A DNA stretch of 5,494 bases from Comamonadaceae bacterium CG_4_10_14_3_um_filter_60_75 (GCA_002784245.1 PFKL01000155.1:1-5494), one strand, 5' to 3'; positions 1-5,208 are shown, numbered from the stretch's first letter. A program made the numbers and translations. The notes: generated by a model from the sequence alone, not told the origin.

Positions 1-77
1 TGCTGATCTACCAAGTGGATGCAAACTGGATCAACTTTGTTCGTTCGGGTACGCATTCCGAACTTTTCAGCAATTGA
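1..77 (+). CDS. C-terminal end of a YafQ/RelE-family type II toxin (partial)
   Basis: The window opens inside a gene read in the frame beginning at position 3. It gives 24 residues, LIYQVDANWINFVRSGTH followed by SELFSN, and a TGA stop at 75-77. A beta-strand of the LIY type, then an F/L-V-R-x-G-x-H segment and a terminal H-S-E-L-F, is the typical end of YafQ-type mRNA interferases in the RelE/ParE superfamily. In E. coli YafQ the last histidine and the phenylalanine four residues later belong to the catalytic site, and both are present here with that spacing. Such toxins cut mRNA on the ribosome and are held inactive by an antitoxin (DinJ-like in the E. coli pair) encoded just upstream, which would lie outside this window. 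The remaining roughly 65-70 residues are unseen, so intactness cannot be judged. A related RelE or ParE subfamily remains possible. Confidence 0.72.
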   Translation, partial: LIYQVDANWINFVRSGTHSELFSN

Positions 78-106
78 CAGTTTTCGATAAAAGCCAAGCA
101 ACTTGT

Positions 107-140
107 CGCAAAAATTGGGTATTTGAGGATCATTTTTGCG
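107..140. repeat. 9-bp inverted repeat downstream of the toxin gene
   Basis: CGCAAAAAT at 107-115 is the exact reverse complement of ATTTTTGCG at 132-140, with a 16-nt loop. It lies 29 nt after the toxin stop, so it could end or stabilise the toxin transcript. It is not a classical intrinsic terminator: the stem is A/T-rich and the 3' arm is followed by GTTGG, not a T run. The minus-strand stop codon of an unexplained open frame (130-132) falls beside the right arm. Confidence 0.4.
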
Positions 141-339
141 GTTGGTGGGGGTCCATGAAATCCGGCTTATCAGGATTGAGACGAGCTTCAGTGATGCCGC
201 TCCAATCGAGTAACCGCAGACCGCAACCTTGAGGGTGATTTTCTGCTGCCTTAAAGCAGCCACCAGTCAACACCCGCTGCTGGTCGCGTCCGGGGGCCCA
301 CTTTGACAAAAGGTTCGTCCCATAACCGCCTGTTGACCT
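130..339 (-). pseudogene. Possible remnant of an unrecognised minus-strand coding sequence
   Basis: On the minus strand the frame is open from just after a TAG (complement of 340-342) to a TGA (complement of 130-132), giving 69 sense codons. The predicted peptide has ordinary composition, with segments such as KWAPGRDQQRVLTGGCFKA, GCGLRLLDWSGITEARL and a polar end PDFMDPHQPQK. It has no ATG until residue 62 and no visible ribosome binding site; internal TTG (residues 11 and 24) and GTG (residue 23) codons exist. I recognise no family. It may be the end of a gene cut by mutation or rearrangement, or chance. A second overlapping open frame (complement of 251-382, 43 codons) makes it hard to say which frame, if either, was once coding. 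Confidence 0.22.
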
Positions 340-395
340 CTAGGTGGCAACGGCTGCTTTGGCGCAGGCAGATCGCAAATTTCTACGACAGAAAC

Positions 396-427
396 CGCTG
401 CTTATGCATAGCTATGCATAAGCAGCG
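396..427. repeat. 32-bp perfect palindrome, possible terminator hairpin or protein-binding site
   Basis: Positions 396-411 (CGCTGCTTATGCATAG) are exactly mirrored by 412-427, with no mismatch and no spacer. Inside it the 8-bp palindrome TATGCATA occurs twice, flanking a central GC. As RNA it would fold into a 14-bp stem with an AGCU tetraloop. It lies 67 nt past the stop of the minus-strand diguanylate cyclase. On that strand the hairpin is followed by GTTTCTGTCG, a weak U-tract, so it may terminate that transcript. It could equally be a site for a dimeric DNA-binding protein or a member of a dispersed palindrome family. Confidence 0.6.
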
Positions 428-465
428 ATGATGGCCAACATGGGCAAACGCGCGCCAGTGCACCA

Positions 466-501
466 AGACTGACTCCTCCAAGACTCAAAACGGGTCAGTC
501 T
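466..501 (-). terminator. Inverted repeat spanning the cyclase stop codon
   Basis: AGACTGAC at 466-473 is the exact reverse complement of GTCAGTCT at 494-501. The stem can be extended by one wobble pair and one further pair, with a loop of about 16 nt. The minus-strand stop codon of the diguanylate cyclase (complement of 495-497) lies inside the first arm of the transcript. There is no clean U run after it (CTTGGTG), so any terminator role is tentative. It could act together with the larger palindrome at 396-427. Confidence 0.3.
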
Positions 502-2786
502 AGCGGCGCCAAACCGCTGCTGCGCCAGTTTTGTTCCTTGTTTTTGCCGCCACGCTTGGCGCTGTACATCGCCAGATCGGCACAGCGGATCAGCGCGTCG
601 ACGGTCTGCGCGTCCCACGGGTACAGCGCCACACCGACGCTGGCAGTCACCCGGCCAGGCCCTTCCTTCAAATCAAAGGGTTGCGCCAGCGACGCGACGA
701 TTTCAGCAGCCAATTTGTCCGCCTGCGTGACGTCGCCAATCCCTGACATCACCAACGCAAACTCATCGCCCCCCATGCGTGCCACGGTATCACTATCGCG
801 GGCGCGGCTGCGGAGTCTTTGTGCCACCTGCACCAACAACTGATCCCCTGCGGCGTGACCCAACGTATCGTTGACCGCCTTGAAACCATCCAGATCAACC
901 CAAAATACCGCAGCGCCGGTGCTGCTGCGTTTGGCCAGGTTGATCGCCTGCGCACAGCGGTCCTTGAACAAGCTGCTATTGGGCAGGTTTGTCAGTGTGT
1001 CGTGGTGCGCCAGCGCCCACAACTGTGCCTCGTGTTGACGCCGGGCCGTGGCGTCGGTCAGCACCAAGACGCTCCCGCGCATGGCCGCATCGGCCTGATT
1101 CAGATGAATCCAGCTCAGCGCACACCAGCGCTGCGTCTGCGCCAGCCGGAACTCGACTCGTTGCACGCTGTCGCCGAGCGACTGCGCGCGCCAAACCTCT
1201 TGCACCTGGCGCCGATCATCGGGGTGAACAAAGTCCAGCAGCGGGCGACCCTGCGCTTGCCTGACCGAATACCCGGTCAAAGTGCTGGCCGTGTCGTTGA
1301 TGTAGCAGCACCGGCCTTGGGCGTCGAGTTCCATCATGCCCACCGGCGCCGCCGCCAGTATCACTTGCAAATGGCGCTGGCTGTTTTCCAGTTCATGGGT
1401 ACGCGCGGCGACCTGATCTTGCAGAAGCTGGTTGTAGCTGCGCAGCAGTGCGCGGGCGCGCCTGGGTTTGGACACATCCACCGCGGTGCCGCGGTAGCCA
1501 ATCCAGTCGCCAGCCTCGTTCCACACCGGCTGGCCATTGAGCGCGACCCAGCGCGTCACCCGACCGGCAAACGGCACAGCCACCTCCAGGTGACGGAACG
1601 GTCGCTGTTCGAGCCAATGGCTTTCAATGGCCGCAAGTTGTGCTGGTTCGCCACCGGCCAAGACAATGTGCCAATGGCGACCCACGGGTAAGGCGATGTG
1701 CTTGGCCAAACGCCCTGAAATGCGACTCAACCGACCCTGTGCATCAGCTTCCCAAAGCAAGTCATTGGACGCGTAAGAGAAATCGCGGTAGCGCTGCAAG
1801 GCATCGTGCCGGGCATCAACCACCCCACCCAGCCACAGTCCCATCCCGGCGATGGCGACCATCACCAACTGGAAACGCAGCGCCATGTCAGCTTGGCCCT
1901 CGGCGGCGATCAGCAAGACCAGACCGCTGTCGAGCAACACCACCGCCAGCAGCGCACTGCGCAAACCATAGCGCAGCGCGAGCCCGGCCAGTGGCAGCAA
2001 CAGCAGAAGGGTGAAAAAAGGCAGGTCGGCGGTCAACTTCAGTGCCGTGGGCAGCGCGAACACCAGCAGCAGCGATGCCACGGCGATCAACACGGTTGGC
2101 GCGGCATACCGGACAGTCAACGGTTTATTTGGCTGGACATCAGCCAATGCAGTGCCCTTCAAATAGCGCGTCAGGCGCGGGCCGACCAGCACCAGCAACA
2201 CTGGCGCCAGCGTCACGATGCCAACAAAATCACCCACCAGCCAGGAAGCCCATATTGACGTCACTTGCGTCACGTCGATGGCACCGATCCGGGACAAGCC
2301 GAACGCACCAGCCAACGCTGCCAGTGCCGCGCAGGCCAGCGCCGAAGCCAAAAACAAGCTGGTGTGCAGCGGCCGCTTGAAATTCCATGACGTCTGCAGC
2401 CAGCTGCGCAGGGGCAACAGCACCAGCGCGTAACCGGCCACCGGTGCCAGCCACTGCAAGTTCAGCCAGACCATCTGCGCCGACGACAACAGCGCAAACG
2501 TCTTGCCCGAGCCAAAAAAATCAACAGCGCTGACGGCCCATACGGTGACAAGCTCCAGCACCACCCCGGGCCAGCCCAGCAAAAAGATCACCGCAAAGCG
2601 CAGACCGCCGGGCAAAAACCACAGACTGGCGCCACCGAGCTGGCCCAGTAGCCTGGCCGAATACCAGGTGATCAGCCAAATCACGCCGTAGGCCAGACCG
2701 ACCCGGAGATACCTTGCCCGGGTACCGGCGTCTGACAACGGGTTCATCAAAAAGTGGTTCATCTTGTTATGGTTGACGGGTCGCAC
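495..2786 (-). CDS. Membrane diguanylate cyclase: MASE1-PAS-PAS-GGDEF
   Basis: This 763-residue inner-membrane enzyme should make cyclic di-GMP from two GTP. Residues about 28-322 form a hydrophobic multi-pass sensor of the MASE1 type (GASLWFLPGGLRFAVIFLLG near 52-71; WLVGDFVGI near 182-190). Residues 334-438 form a first PAS domain, 439-472 a helical linker, and 471-583 a second PAS domain (PVGMMELDAQG, later FVHPDD). The GGDEF domain runs from about 586 to 750. DLDGFKAVNDTLGHAAGD at 631-648 supplies the metal and nucleotide residues, GGDEF at 672-676 is intact, and R663-x-x-D666 lies five residues before it, the position of the product-inhibition I-site. There is no EAL domain, so it is a cyclase only. 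The longest start is a GTG (complement of 2784-2786). ATG codons at residues 9 (2762) and 14 (2747) are alternatives; none has a clear Shine-Dalgarno sequence. It is transcribed divergently from the phasin-like gene. The ligand sensed by MASE1 and the PAS domains is unknown. Confidence 0.95.
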   Translation of the reverse strand: MRPVNHNKMNHFLMNPLSDAGTRARYLRVGLAYGVIWLITWYSARLLGQLGGASLWFLPGGLRFAVIFLLGWPGVVLELVTVWAVSAVDFFGSGKTFALLSSAQMVWLNLQWLAPVAGYALVLLPLRSWLQTSWNFKRPLHTSLFLASALACAALAALAGAFGLSRIGAIDVTQVTSIWASWLVGDFVGIVTLAPVLLVLVGPRLTRYLKGTALADVQPNKPLTVRYAAPTVLIAVASLLLVFALPTALKLTADLPFFTLLLLLPLAGLALRYGLRSALLAVVLLDSGLVLLIAAEGQADMALRFQLVMVAIAGMGLWLGGVVDARHDALQRYRDFSYASNDLLWEADAQGRLSRISGRLAKHIALPVGRHWHIVLAGGEPAQLAAIESHWLEQRPFRHLEVAVPFAGRVTRWVALNGQPVWNEAGDWIGYRGTAVDVSKPRRARALLRSYNQLLQDQVAARTHELENSQRHLQVILAAAPVGMMELDAQGRCCYINDTASTLTGYSVRQAQGRPLLDFVHPDDRRQVQEVWRAQSLGDSVQRVEFRLAQTQRWCALSWIHLNQADAAMRGSVLVLTDATARRQHEAQLWALAHHDTLTNLPNSSLFKDRCAQAINLAKRSSTGAAVFWVDLDGFKAVNDTLGHAAGDQLLVQVAQRLRSRARDSDTVARMGGDEFALVMSGIGDVTQADKLAAEIVASLAQPFDLKEGPGRVTASVGVALYPWDAQTVDALIRCADLAMYSAKRGGKNKEQNWRSSGLAPLD

Positions 2787-2829
2787 CTTGACACATGGGC
2801 TACGCGATCACCCCCCTCTCCTGGCCTGC

Positions 2830-2835
2830 ATTATG
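2830..2835 (-). promoter_or_regulatory. Possible -10 box for the diguanylate cyclase gene
   Basis: On the minus strand, CATAAT (complement of 2830-2835) matches the TATAAT consensus at five of six bases and lies about 44 nt before the GTG start. No good -35 is found at 16-18 bp spacing; that position overlaps the repeated elements at 2848-2887. If it is real, the promoter is weak or needs an activator. Confidence 0.25.
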
Positions 2836-2847
2836 GCGCGGCAGTGG

Positions 2848-2892
2848 TGTGCGCACTCTAGGGTTCTAGTGTGCACTCCCTAGGGTTAACCC
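2848..2892. promoter_or_regulatory. Tandem operator-like repeat and overlapping palindromes between divergent genes
   Basis: Two 18-bp units, TGTGCGCACTCTAGGGTT (2848-2865) and TGTGCACTCCCTAGGGTT (2870-2887), match at 15 of 18 positions. They start 22 bp apart, about two helical turns, so a protein could bind both on one face. Each unit begins with a small palindrome (GTGCGCAC, GTGCAC). The second unit continues into two overlapping palindromes, CCCTAGGG (2878-2885) and GGGTTAACCC (2883-2892). A possible -10 for the phasin-like gene, AATAAT, follows at 2894-2899, so an occupied site would block it. Regulators such as PhaR repress phasin genes in many PHA-forming bacteria, but which protein binds here is not shown by the sequence. 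Confidence 0.5.
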
Positions 2893-2893
2893 G

Positions 2894-2931
2894 AATAATC
2901 GACAGCACCACACTTTTCGCAACTACAAGGA
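2894..2931 (+). promoter_or_regulatory. Possible -10 box and ribosome binding site of the phasin-like gene
   Basis: AATAAT at 2894-2899 matches TATAAT at five of six bases, with no good -35 at normal spacing. AAGGA at 2927-2931 is a good Shine-Dalgarno sequence, six bases before the ATG at 2938, and fixes the start of the downstream gene. Confidence 0.45.
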
Positions 2932-2937
2932 TTCGCC

Positions 2938-3474
2938 ATGCGTACCAAAAATCTCTCCACCCTCACCTGCCACGTCGTCGCTTCTTACGGCAACACCGCC
3001 AAGCACGCCATCACCGCTTACCGCACCGGTGGCGAACGCGTTGTTGGTGTGATCGAACAGCGCTGGAACCGCTCGCTCAACGCTTCACGTTCGCAACTGG
3101 CTGCGGGTGTTGCGCGCAACGCCAACGCGGTGCAGGCACGCTTGCAGCAGTTCGCGCAGTCGGGTCTGGCACTCACCTCGAACGGCGCCGAAAGCCTGGT
3201 CAACAAGATGGTGCAACTCGCAGACGCTGGCGTGCACTCGGTGGCCGACAACGCGCTCTGGCTGGAAGCCAAAGTTGGCACCACCGCGCTGACACGTCTG
3301 TCCGAACTCGCGCTGCCCGCCGCCAACGCCTGGAGCCGCCTGGCCGACCAGGTGGAAGACCAATCGGCAAAACTGGTGGGCAAAATTGCTGGTAAGCCCG
3401 TGCGCCGGGCCGCGCCCAAGCGTGCGCGTGTGGCCGTTCGCAAGGCCATCAAGACCGCTACCGCGACGGTTTGA
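2938..3474 (+). CDS. Phasin-like, helical granule-associated protein with basic C-terminal tail
   Basis: The 178-residue product has no signal peptide and no membrane segment. Residues 1-145 look almost wholly helical and amphipathic: repeated Ala, Leu, Val, Gln and Asn, few prolines, and stretches such as VQARLQQFAQSGLAL (65-79) and ESLVNKMVQLADAGVHSVAD (85-104). This fits phasins, which coat polyhydroxyalkanoate granules with amphipathic helices. Residues 149-172 form a Lys/Arg/Ala/Pro tail (GKPVRRAAPKRARVAVRKA), like the histone-H1-type tails of PhaF and AlgP. In PhaF that tail ties granules to the nucleoid. The ATG at 2938 is supported by AAGGA six bases upstream. The gene is monocistronic by context: a divergent cyclase lies upstream, and a 119-bp gap with a hairpin follows. 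I do not see a clear match to the best-known phasin family signatures, so the assignment rests on composition and architecture. It could be another helical nucleoid-associated or coiled-coil protein. Confidence 0.6.
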   Translation: MRTKNLSTLTCHVVASYGNTAKHAITAYRTGGERVVGVIEQRWNRSLNASRSQLAAGVARNANAVQARLQQFAQSGLALTSNGAESLVNKMVQLADAGVHSVADNALWLEAKVGTTALTRLSELALPAANAWSRLADQVEDQSAKLVGKIAGKPVRRAAPKRARVAVRKAIKTATATV

Positions 3475-3488
3475 AATTGCCGTCACCA

Positions 3489-3524
3489 GGCCGCGTTGCA
3501 AGGTAAATGCGTGTAACCGCGGCC
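3489..3524 (+). terminator. Hairpin downstream of the phasin-like gene
   Basis: GGCCGCG at 3489-3495 pairs with CGCGGCC at 3518-3524. The stem continues inward as TTGCA with TGTAA (one G-U pair) after a single bulged C, giving about 12 pairs and a short loop. It begins 14 nt after the phasin-like stop. The following bases are GCTTTGGGTTG, a poor U-tract, so termination efficiency is doubtful. Confidence 0.4.
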
Positions 3525-3581
3525 GCTTTGGGTTGAGGGCGTTGTTTAGCTGCCAAAATAGCGGCTTATTCAACTTGTCCT

Positions 3582-3586
3582 GAGGA
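3582..3586 (+). promoter_or_regulatory. Ribosome binding site that selects a TTG start
   Basis: GAGGA at 3582-3586 lies seven bases before the TTG at 3594. An ATG overlaps its end (3586-3588) but meets TGA after three codons in another frame. The frame with the lipoprotein signal can therefore only begin at this TTG. Confidence 0.7.
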
Positions 3587-3593
3587 TGTTCGC

Positions 3594-4178
3594 TTGAAAG
3601 TCGCTGCCCTGTCCCTCGCCCTGACCGCCCTGCTTACCTTGGCTGCCTGCTCCAAACCAGACACACCAGCATCGGCACCCGCTGCACCCGCACCCACTAC
3701 GGCCGTCACCACGTCGAGCTACGACGCCGCGGCCAGCAAGGGCAAGGGTTTTTCCGTTGGCGCGCTGATGAGCGCACAAACCGTTTACGTAATTTTTGAA
3801 CCCCAGTGTCCGCATTGTGGTCGGCTCTGGCAGGCGTCACTGCCGCTGCACAACAAGGTCAAATTCGTCTGGATGCCGGTGAGCTTCAACGCCAAGAGCT
3901 TGCCGCAAGCGGCCGCGCTGATTACCTCACCCAATCCGGTGGAGACCATGACGGCGCATGAAGAATCCTTGCTCGCGGGCCAAGGTGGCATCTCGGCACC
4001 CAGCAATGTCGCACCTGACATTGAGCAAGCCATCAAGGCCAATGGCCAATTGCTGACCTCGCTGGGAGTGGACTCGGTGCCGTTTTTGGTTGCCAAGCAC
4101 CGTGCGACCGGCGAGGTTGTCAGCTTCAACGGTGCCATGGATACCGCCGCACTGGCCCGGTTATTGGGCGTGGACTGA
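3594..4178 (+). CDS. Lipoprotein with DsbG-like thioredoxin fold (CPHC active site)
   Basis: This 194-residue envelope protein should exchange or isomerise disulfides in periplasmic proteins. Residues 1-18 are a lipoprotein signal peptide ending in the lipobox LAAC, with C19 as the lipidated cysteine. Residue 20 is Ser, so it would probably go to the outer membrane rather than stay at the inner one. Residues 20-42 are an Ala/Pro/Thr linker. The thioredoxin domain runs from about 50 to the end, with strand VYVIFEP, the redox pair C72-P-H-C75, a helical insertion at about 100-155, and the V-P163 cis-proline loop expected in the fold. The dimerisation domain of classical DsbC/DsbG is missing, leaving only the catalytic half. 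Start is TTG, backed by GAGGA seven bases upstream. The stop is 15 nt from the convergent DHH gene. It may reduce sulfenic acids or single cysteines as DsbG does; its redox partner is not visible. Confidence 0.85.
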   Translation: MKVAALSLALTALLTLAACSKPDTPASAPAAPAPTTAVTTSSYDAAASKGKGFSVGALMSAQTVYVIFEPQCPHCGRLWQASLPLHNKVKFVWMPVSFNAKSLPQAAALITSPNPVETMTAHEESLLAGQGGISAPSNVAPDIEQAIKANGQLLTSLGVDSVPFLVAKHRATGEVVSFNGAMDTAALARLLGVD

Positions 4179-4193
4179 CTGGTCGCGTTCGCC

Positions 4194-5105
4194 TTACGGT
4201 TGCCCCGCGGTGAACGTGCCGCTGAGCAACTCTGGCAAACGCGCATAAGGCATTTTGAAGCCACACGCCTGCGCGTGACCGCCGCCGCCCATGCTCTCGG
4301 CCAGCGTGATGCAGTTGAATCCTGATCTGGAGCGCAGCCCGCACTTGACCACTCCGGGCTTGTCCACCGTCCACAAAAGCGCGAAGCTGCCCGACTGCTG
4401 GCACAGCAGGTCACCCACCAGACTGTGAAACGCACTCGGCACGTTGGCCATCAGGCCGGTCATACCGTTGAAGGTGACGGGTTGCGCCGCCTCGGCCATG
4501 GCTTGCGCCAATTTGGTGAACTTTTCGTCCATGGCACGACCGCGATCGATGTAGGCCGCCATCTCGGCTGCGCCAAAGTTGGCAATCGCGTGCCAACGGG
4601 CAAAGTCCAGCGGCTCCATGTCCAACGCTGCCAGAAAACCCGCGCTCTGCGGGTATTGCCAGACCCAGATATCACGGTCTTCGACAAACTTGACCAGCTC
4701 TGGGACAGGGCTCTTTGGATGAAAGAACTCCCAGGCCAACCGGGCACCTGACTTCTTCATGTCAAAGTGCACCACACCGCAGCGGCACTTGAAACCGGTC
4801 AACTTCTCGGCAGCGCTCAAATGATGGTCCAGCATGACCAGCTTGGCAGCCCGGTCTTCGACGCCACGCAGGATATGCTCGGCAAACGAAAAATCCAGGA
4901 TATAAACCGCGCGTCCGGCCAAGGCAGGCAGGTCATCGACAGCTTTGACATCGCCATGATCCAGCGCTAAAAATTCGGCCTTGCCGTCAAAAAAGAGCCA
5001 GGCGGCCAGGGCAGCGGCGAAGCCATCCGGGCAGCTGCGGCCGTGGTAGATCACCAGCGGGTTGGGGTCATTGCGGTCAGGTTTTACACAGAGGTTGAAA
5101 GGCAT
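4194..5105 (-). CDS. DHH/DHHA1-family phosphoesterase
   Basis: This 303-residue soluble protein carries the ordered motifs of the DHH phosphoesterase superfamily. Motif I is YHGRSCPDGFAAA (20-32), the H-x3-C-P-D-G form. Motif II is ILDFS (69-73), motif III is D93-H94-H95, and motif IV is VEDRDIW (141-147). A DHHA1 domain follows, with the GGGGHAQACGF substrate loop at 273-283. The aspartates and histidines would bind two metal ions, usually manganese, and the enzyme would hydrolyse phosphodiester or phosphoanhydride bonds. Relatives include NrnA/NrnB nanoRNases, c-di-AMP/pGpG hydrolases, RecJ and exopolyphosphatase-like proteins; the sequence alone does not settle the substrate. There is no signal peptide or membrane segment. 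The ATG (complement of 5103-5105) has no clear Shine-Dalgarno sequence, but the reading frame before motif I offers no better start. It is convergent with the lipoprotein gene and divergent from the ferredoxin gene. Confidence 0.88.
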   Translation of the reverse strand: MPFNLCVKPDRNDPNPLVIYHGRSCPDGFAAALAAWLFFDGKAEFLALDHGDVKAVDDLPALAGRAVYILDFSFAEHILRGVEDRAAKLVMLDHHLSAAEKLTGFKCRCGVVHFDMKKSGARLAWEFFHPKSPVPELVKFVEDRDIWVWQYPQSAGFLAALDMEPLDFARWHAIANFGAAEMAAYIDRGRAMDEKFTKLAQAMAEAAQPVTFNGMTGLMANVPSAFHSLVGDLLCQQSGSFALLWTVDKPGVVKCGLRSRSGFNCITLAESMGGGGHAQACGFKMPYARLPELLSGTFTAGQP

Positions 5106-5118
5106 AGCGTGGACGAGT

Positions 5119-5161
5119 TAAAAATAGCAAAAAGAGCGCTCTTGATTTTATAGCTATCAAA
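5119..5161. repeat. Palindromic intergenic repeat, possibly of a dispersed family
   Basis: This A/T-rich spacer contains AAGAGCGCTCTT, a perfect 12-bp palindrome (5132-5143), followed by TTGAT and ATCAA as an inverted pair (5142-5146 and 5156-5160) around ATAGCTAT (5150-5157), itself a palindrome. Short intergenic elements containing AAATAGC, AGCGCT and GATAGCTAT words are, to my memory, common in Comamonadaceae genomes, so this is probably one copy. ATAGCTAT also lies at the centre of the 396-427 palindrome, and AAAATAGC also occurs near 3555. Confidence 0.45.
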
Positions 5162-5175
5162 GACCATGATGTGAG
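5147..5175 (-). promoter_or_regulatory. Candidate sigma-70 promoter for the DHH gene
   Basis: On the minus strand CTCACA (complement of 5170-5175, four of six bases of TTGACA) and TATAAA (complement of 5147-5152, five of six of TATAAT) are exactly 17 bp apart. Transcription would begin near 5140, inside the AAGAGCGCTCTT palindrome, giving a leader of about 35 nt before the ATG at 5105. Confidence 0.38.
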
Positions 5176-5195
5176 CGCACAACTGTTTGTAACAA

Positions 5196-5201
5196 TAAAA
5201 T
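5196..5201 (+). promoter_or_regulatory. Possible -10 box directly before the ferredoxin start
   Basis: TAAAAT at 5196-5201 matches TATAAT at five of six bases and is seven bases from the ATG at 5209. No good -35 is found 16-18 bp upstream. If used, the transcript would begin at or within a base or two of the start codon. Confidence 0.25.
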
Positions 5202-5208
5202 ATTCTTT

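Larger units (their letters stand above)
78..494. other. 417-bp stretch without a convincing intact gene
   Basis: Between the toxin stop and the end of the diguanylate cyclase gene I find no ORF with a normal start and a ribosome binding site. The stretch holds an inverted repeat (107-140), a 32-bp perfect palindrome (396-427), part of an inverted repeat spanning the cyclase stop codon (466-501), and two overlapping minus-strand open frames (130-339 and 251-382) listed separately. No tRNA cloverleaf, integron attC core or CRISPR-type repeat is visible. Next to a toxin-antitoxin module, it could be a scar of insertion and decay. Confidence 0.6.

Noticed and set aside
78..494. An integron attC site or gene-cassette boundary near the toxin
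   Set aside because: Toxin genes are common in cassettes, so I looked for the RYYYAAC/GTTRRRY core pair. No seven-base match in the right arrangement was found.
819..1691. A 290-codon open frame on the + strand
   Set aside because: It is antisense to the GGDEF and PAS coding region, which has clear family motifs. The long opening comes from GC-rich codon structure, and no domain or ribosome binding site is seen.
2745..2800. A nine-codon leader reading frame on the minus strand ending just before the internal ATG of the cyclase
   Set aside because: It has no ribosome binding site and no attenuator-like composition. A frame this short arises easily by chance.
3018..3573. Two long open frames on the minus strand (144 and 162 codons)
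   Set aside because: They overlap the phasin-like gene antisense, have Arg/Ser/Cys-rich composition typical of shadow frames, and lack ribosome binding sites.
4179..4193. A bidirectional terminator between the convergent lipoprotein and DHH genes
   Set aside because: The gap is only 15 nt and no stem with a T run is visible in or around it.
3785..4435. A 216-codon open frame on the minus strand
   Set aside because: It covers the opposite strand of the CPHC lipoprotein gene and another frame of the DHH gene. Both of those have recognisable motifs, and this frame has none.
4961..5060. H-x3-CPDG in motif I of the DHH protein as a lost catalytic residue
   Set aside because: The aspartate and histidine are kept, and this form is usual in one branch of DHH phosphoesterases. 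I take it as a subfamily trait, not damage.
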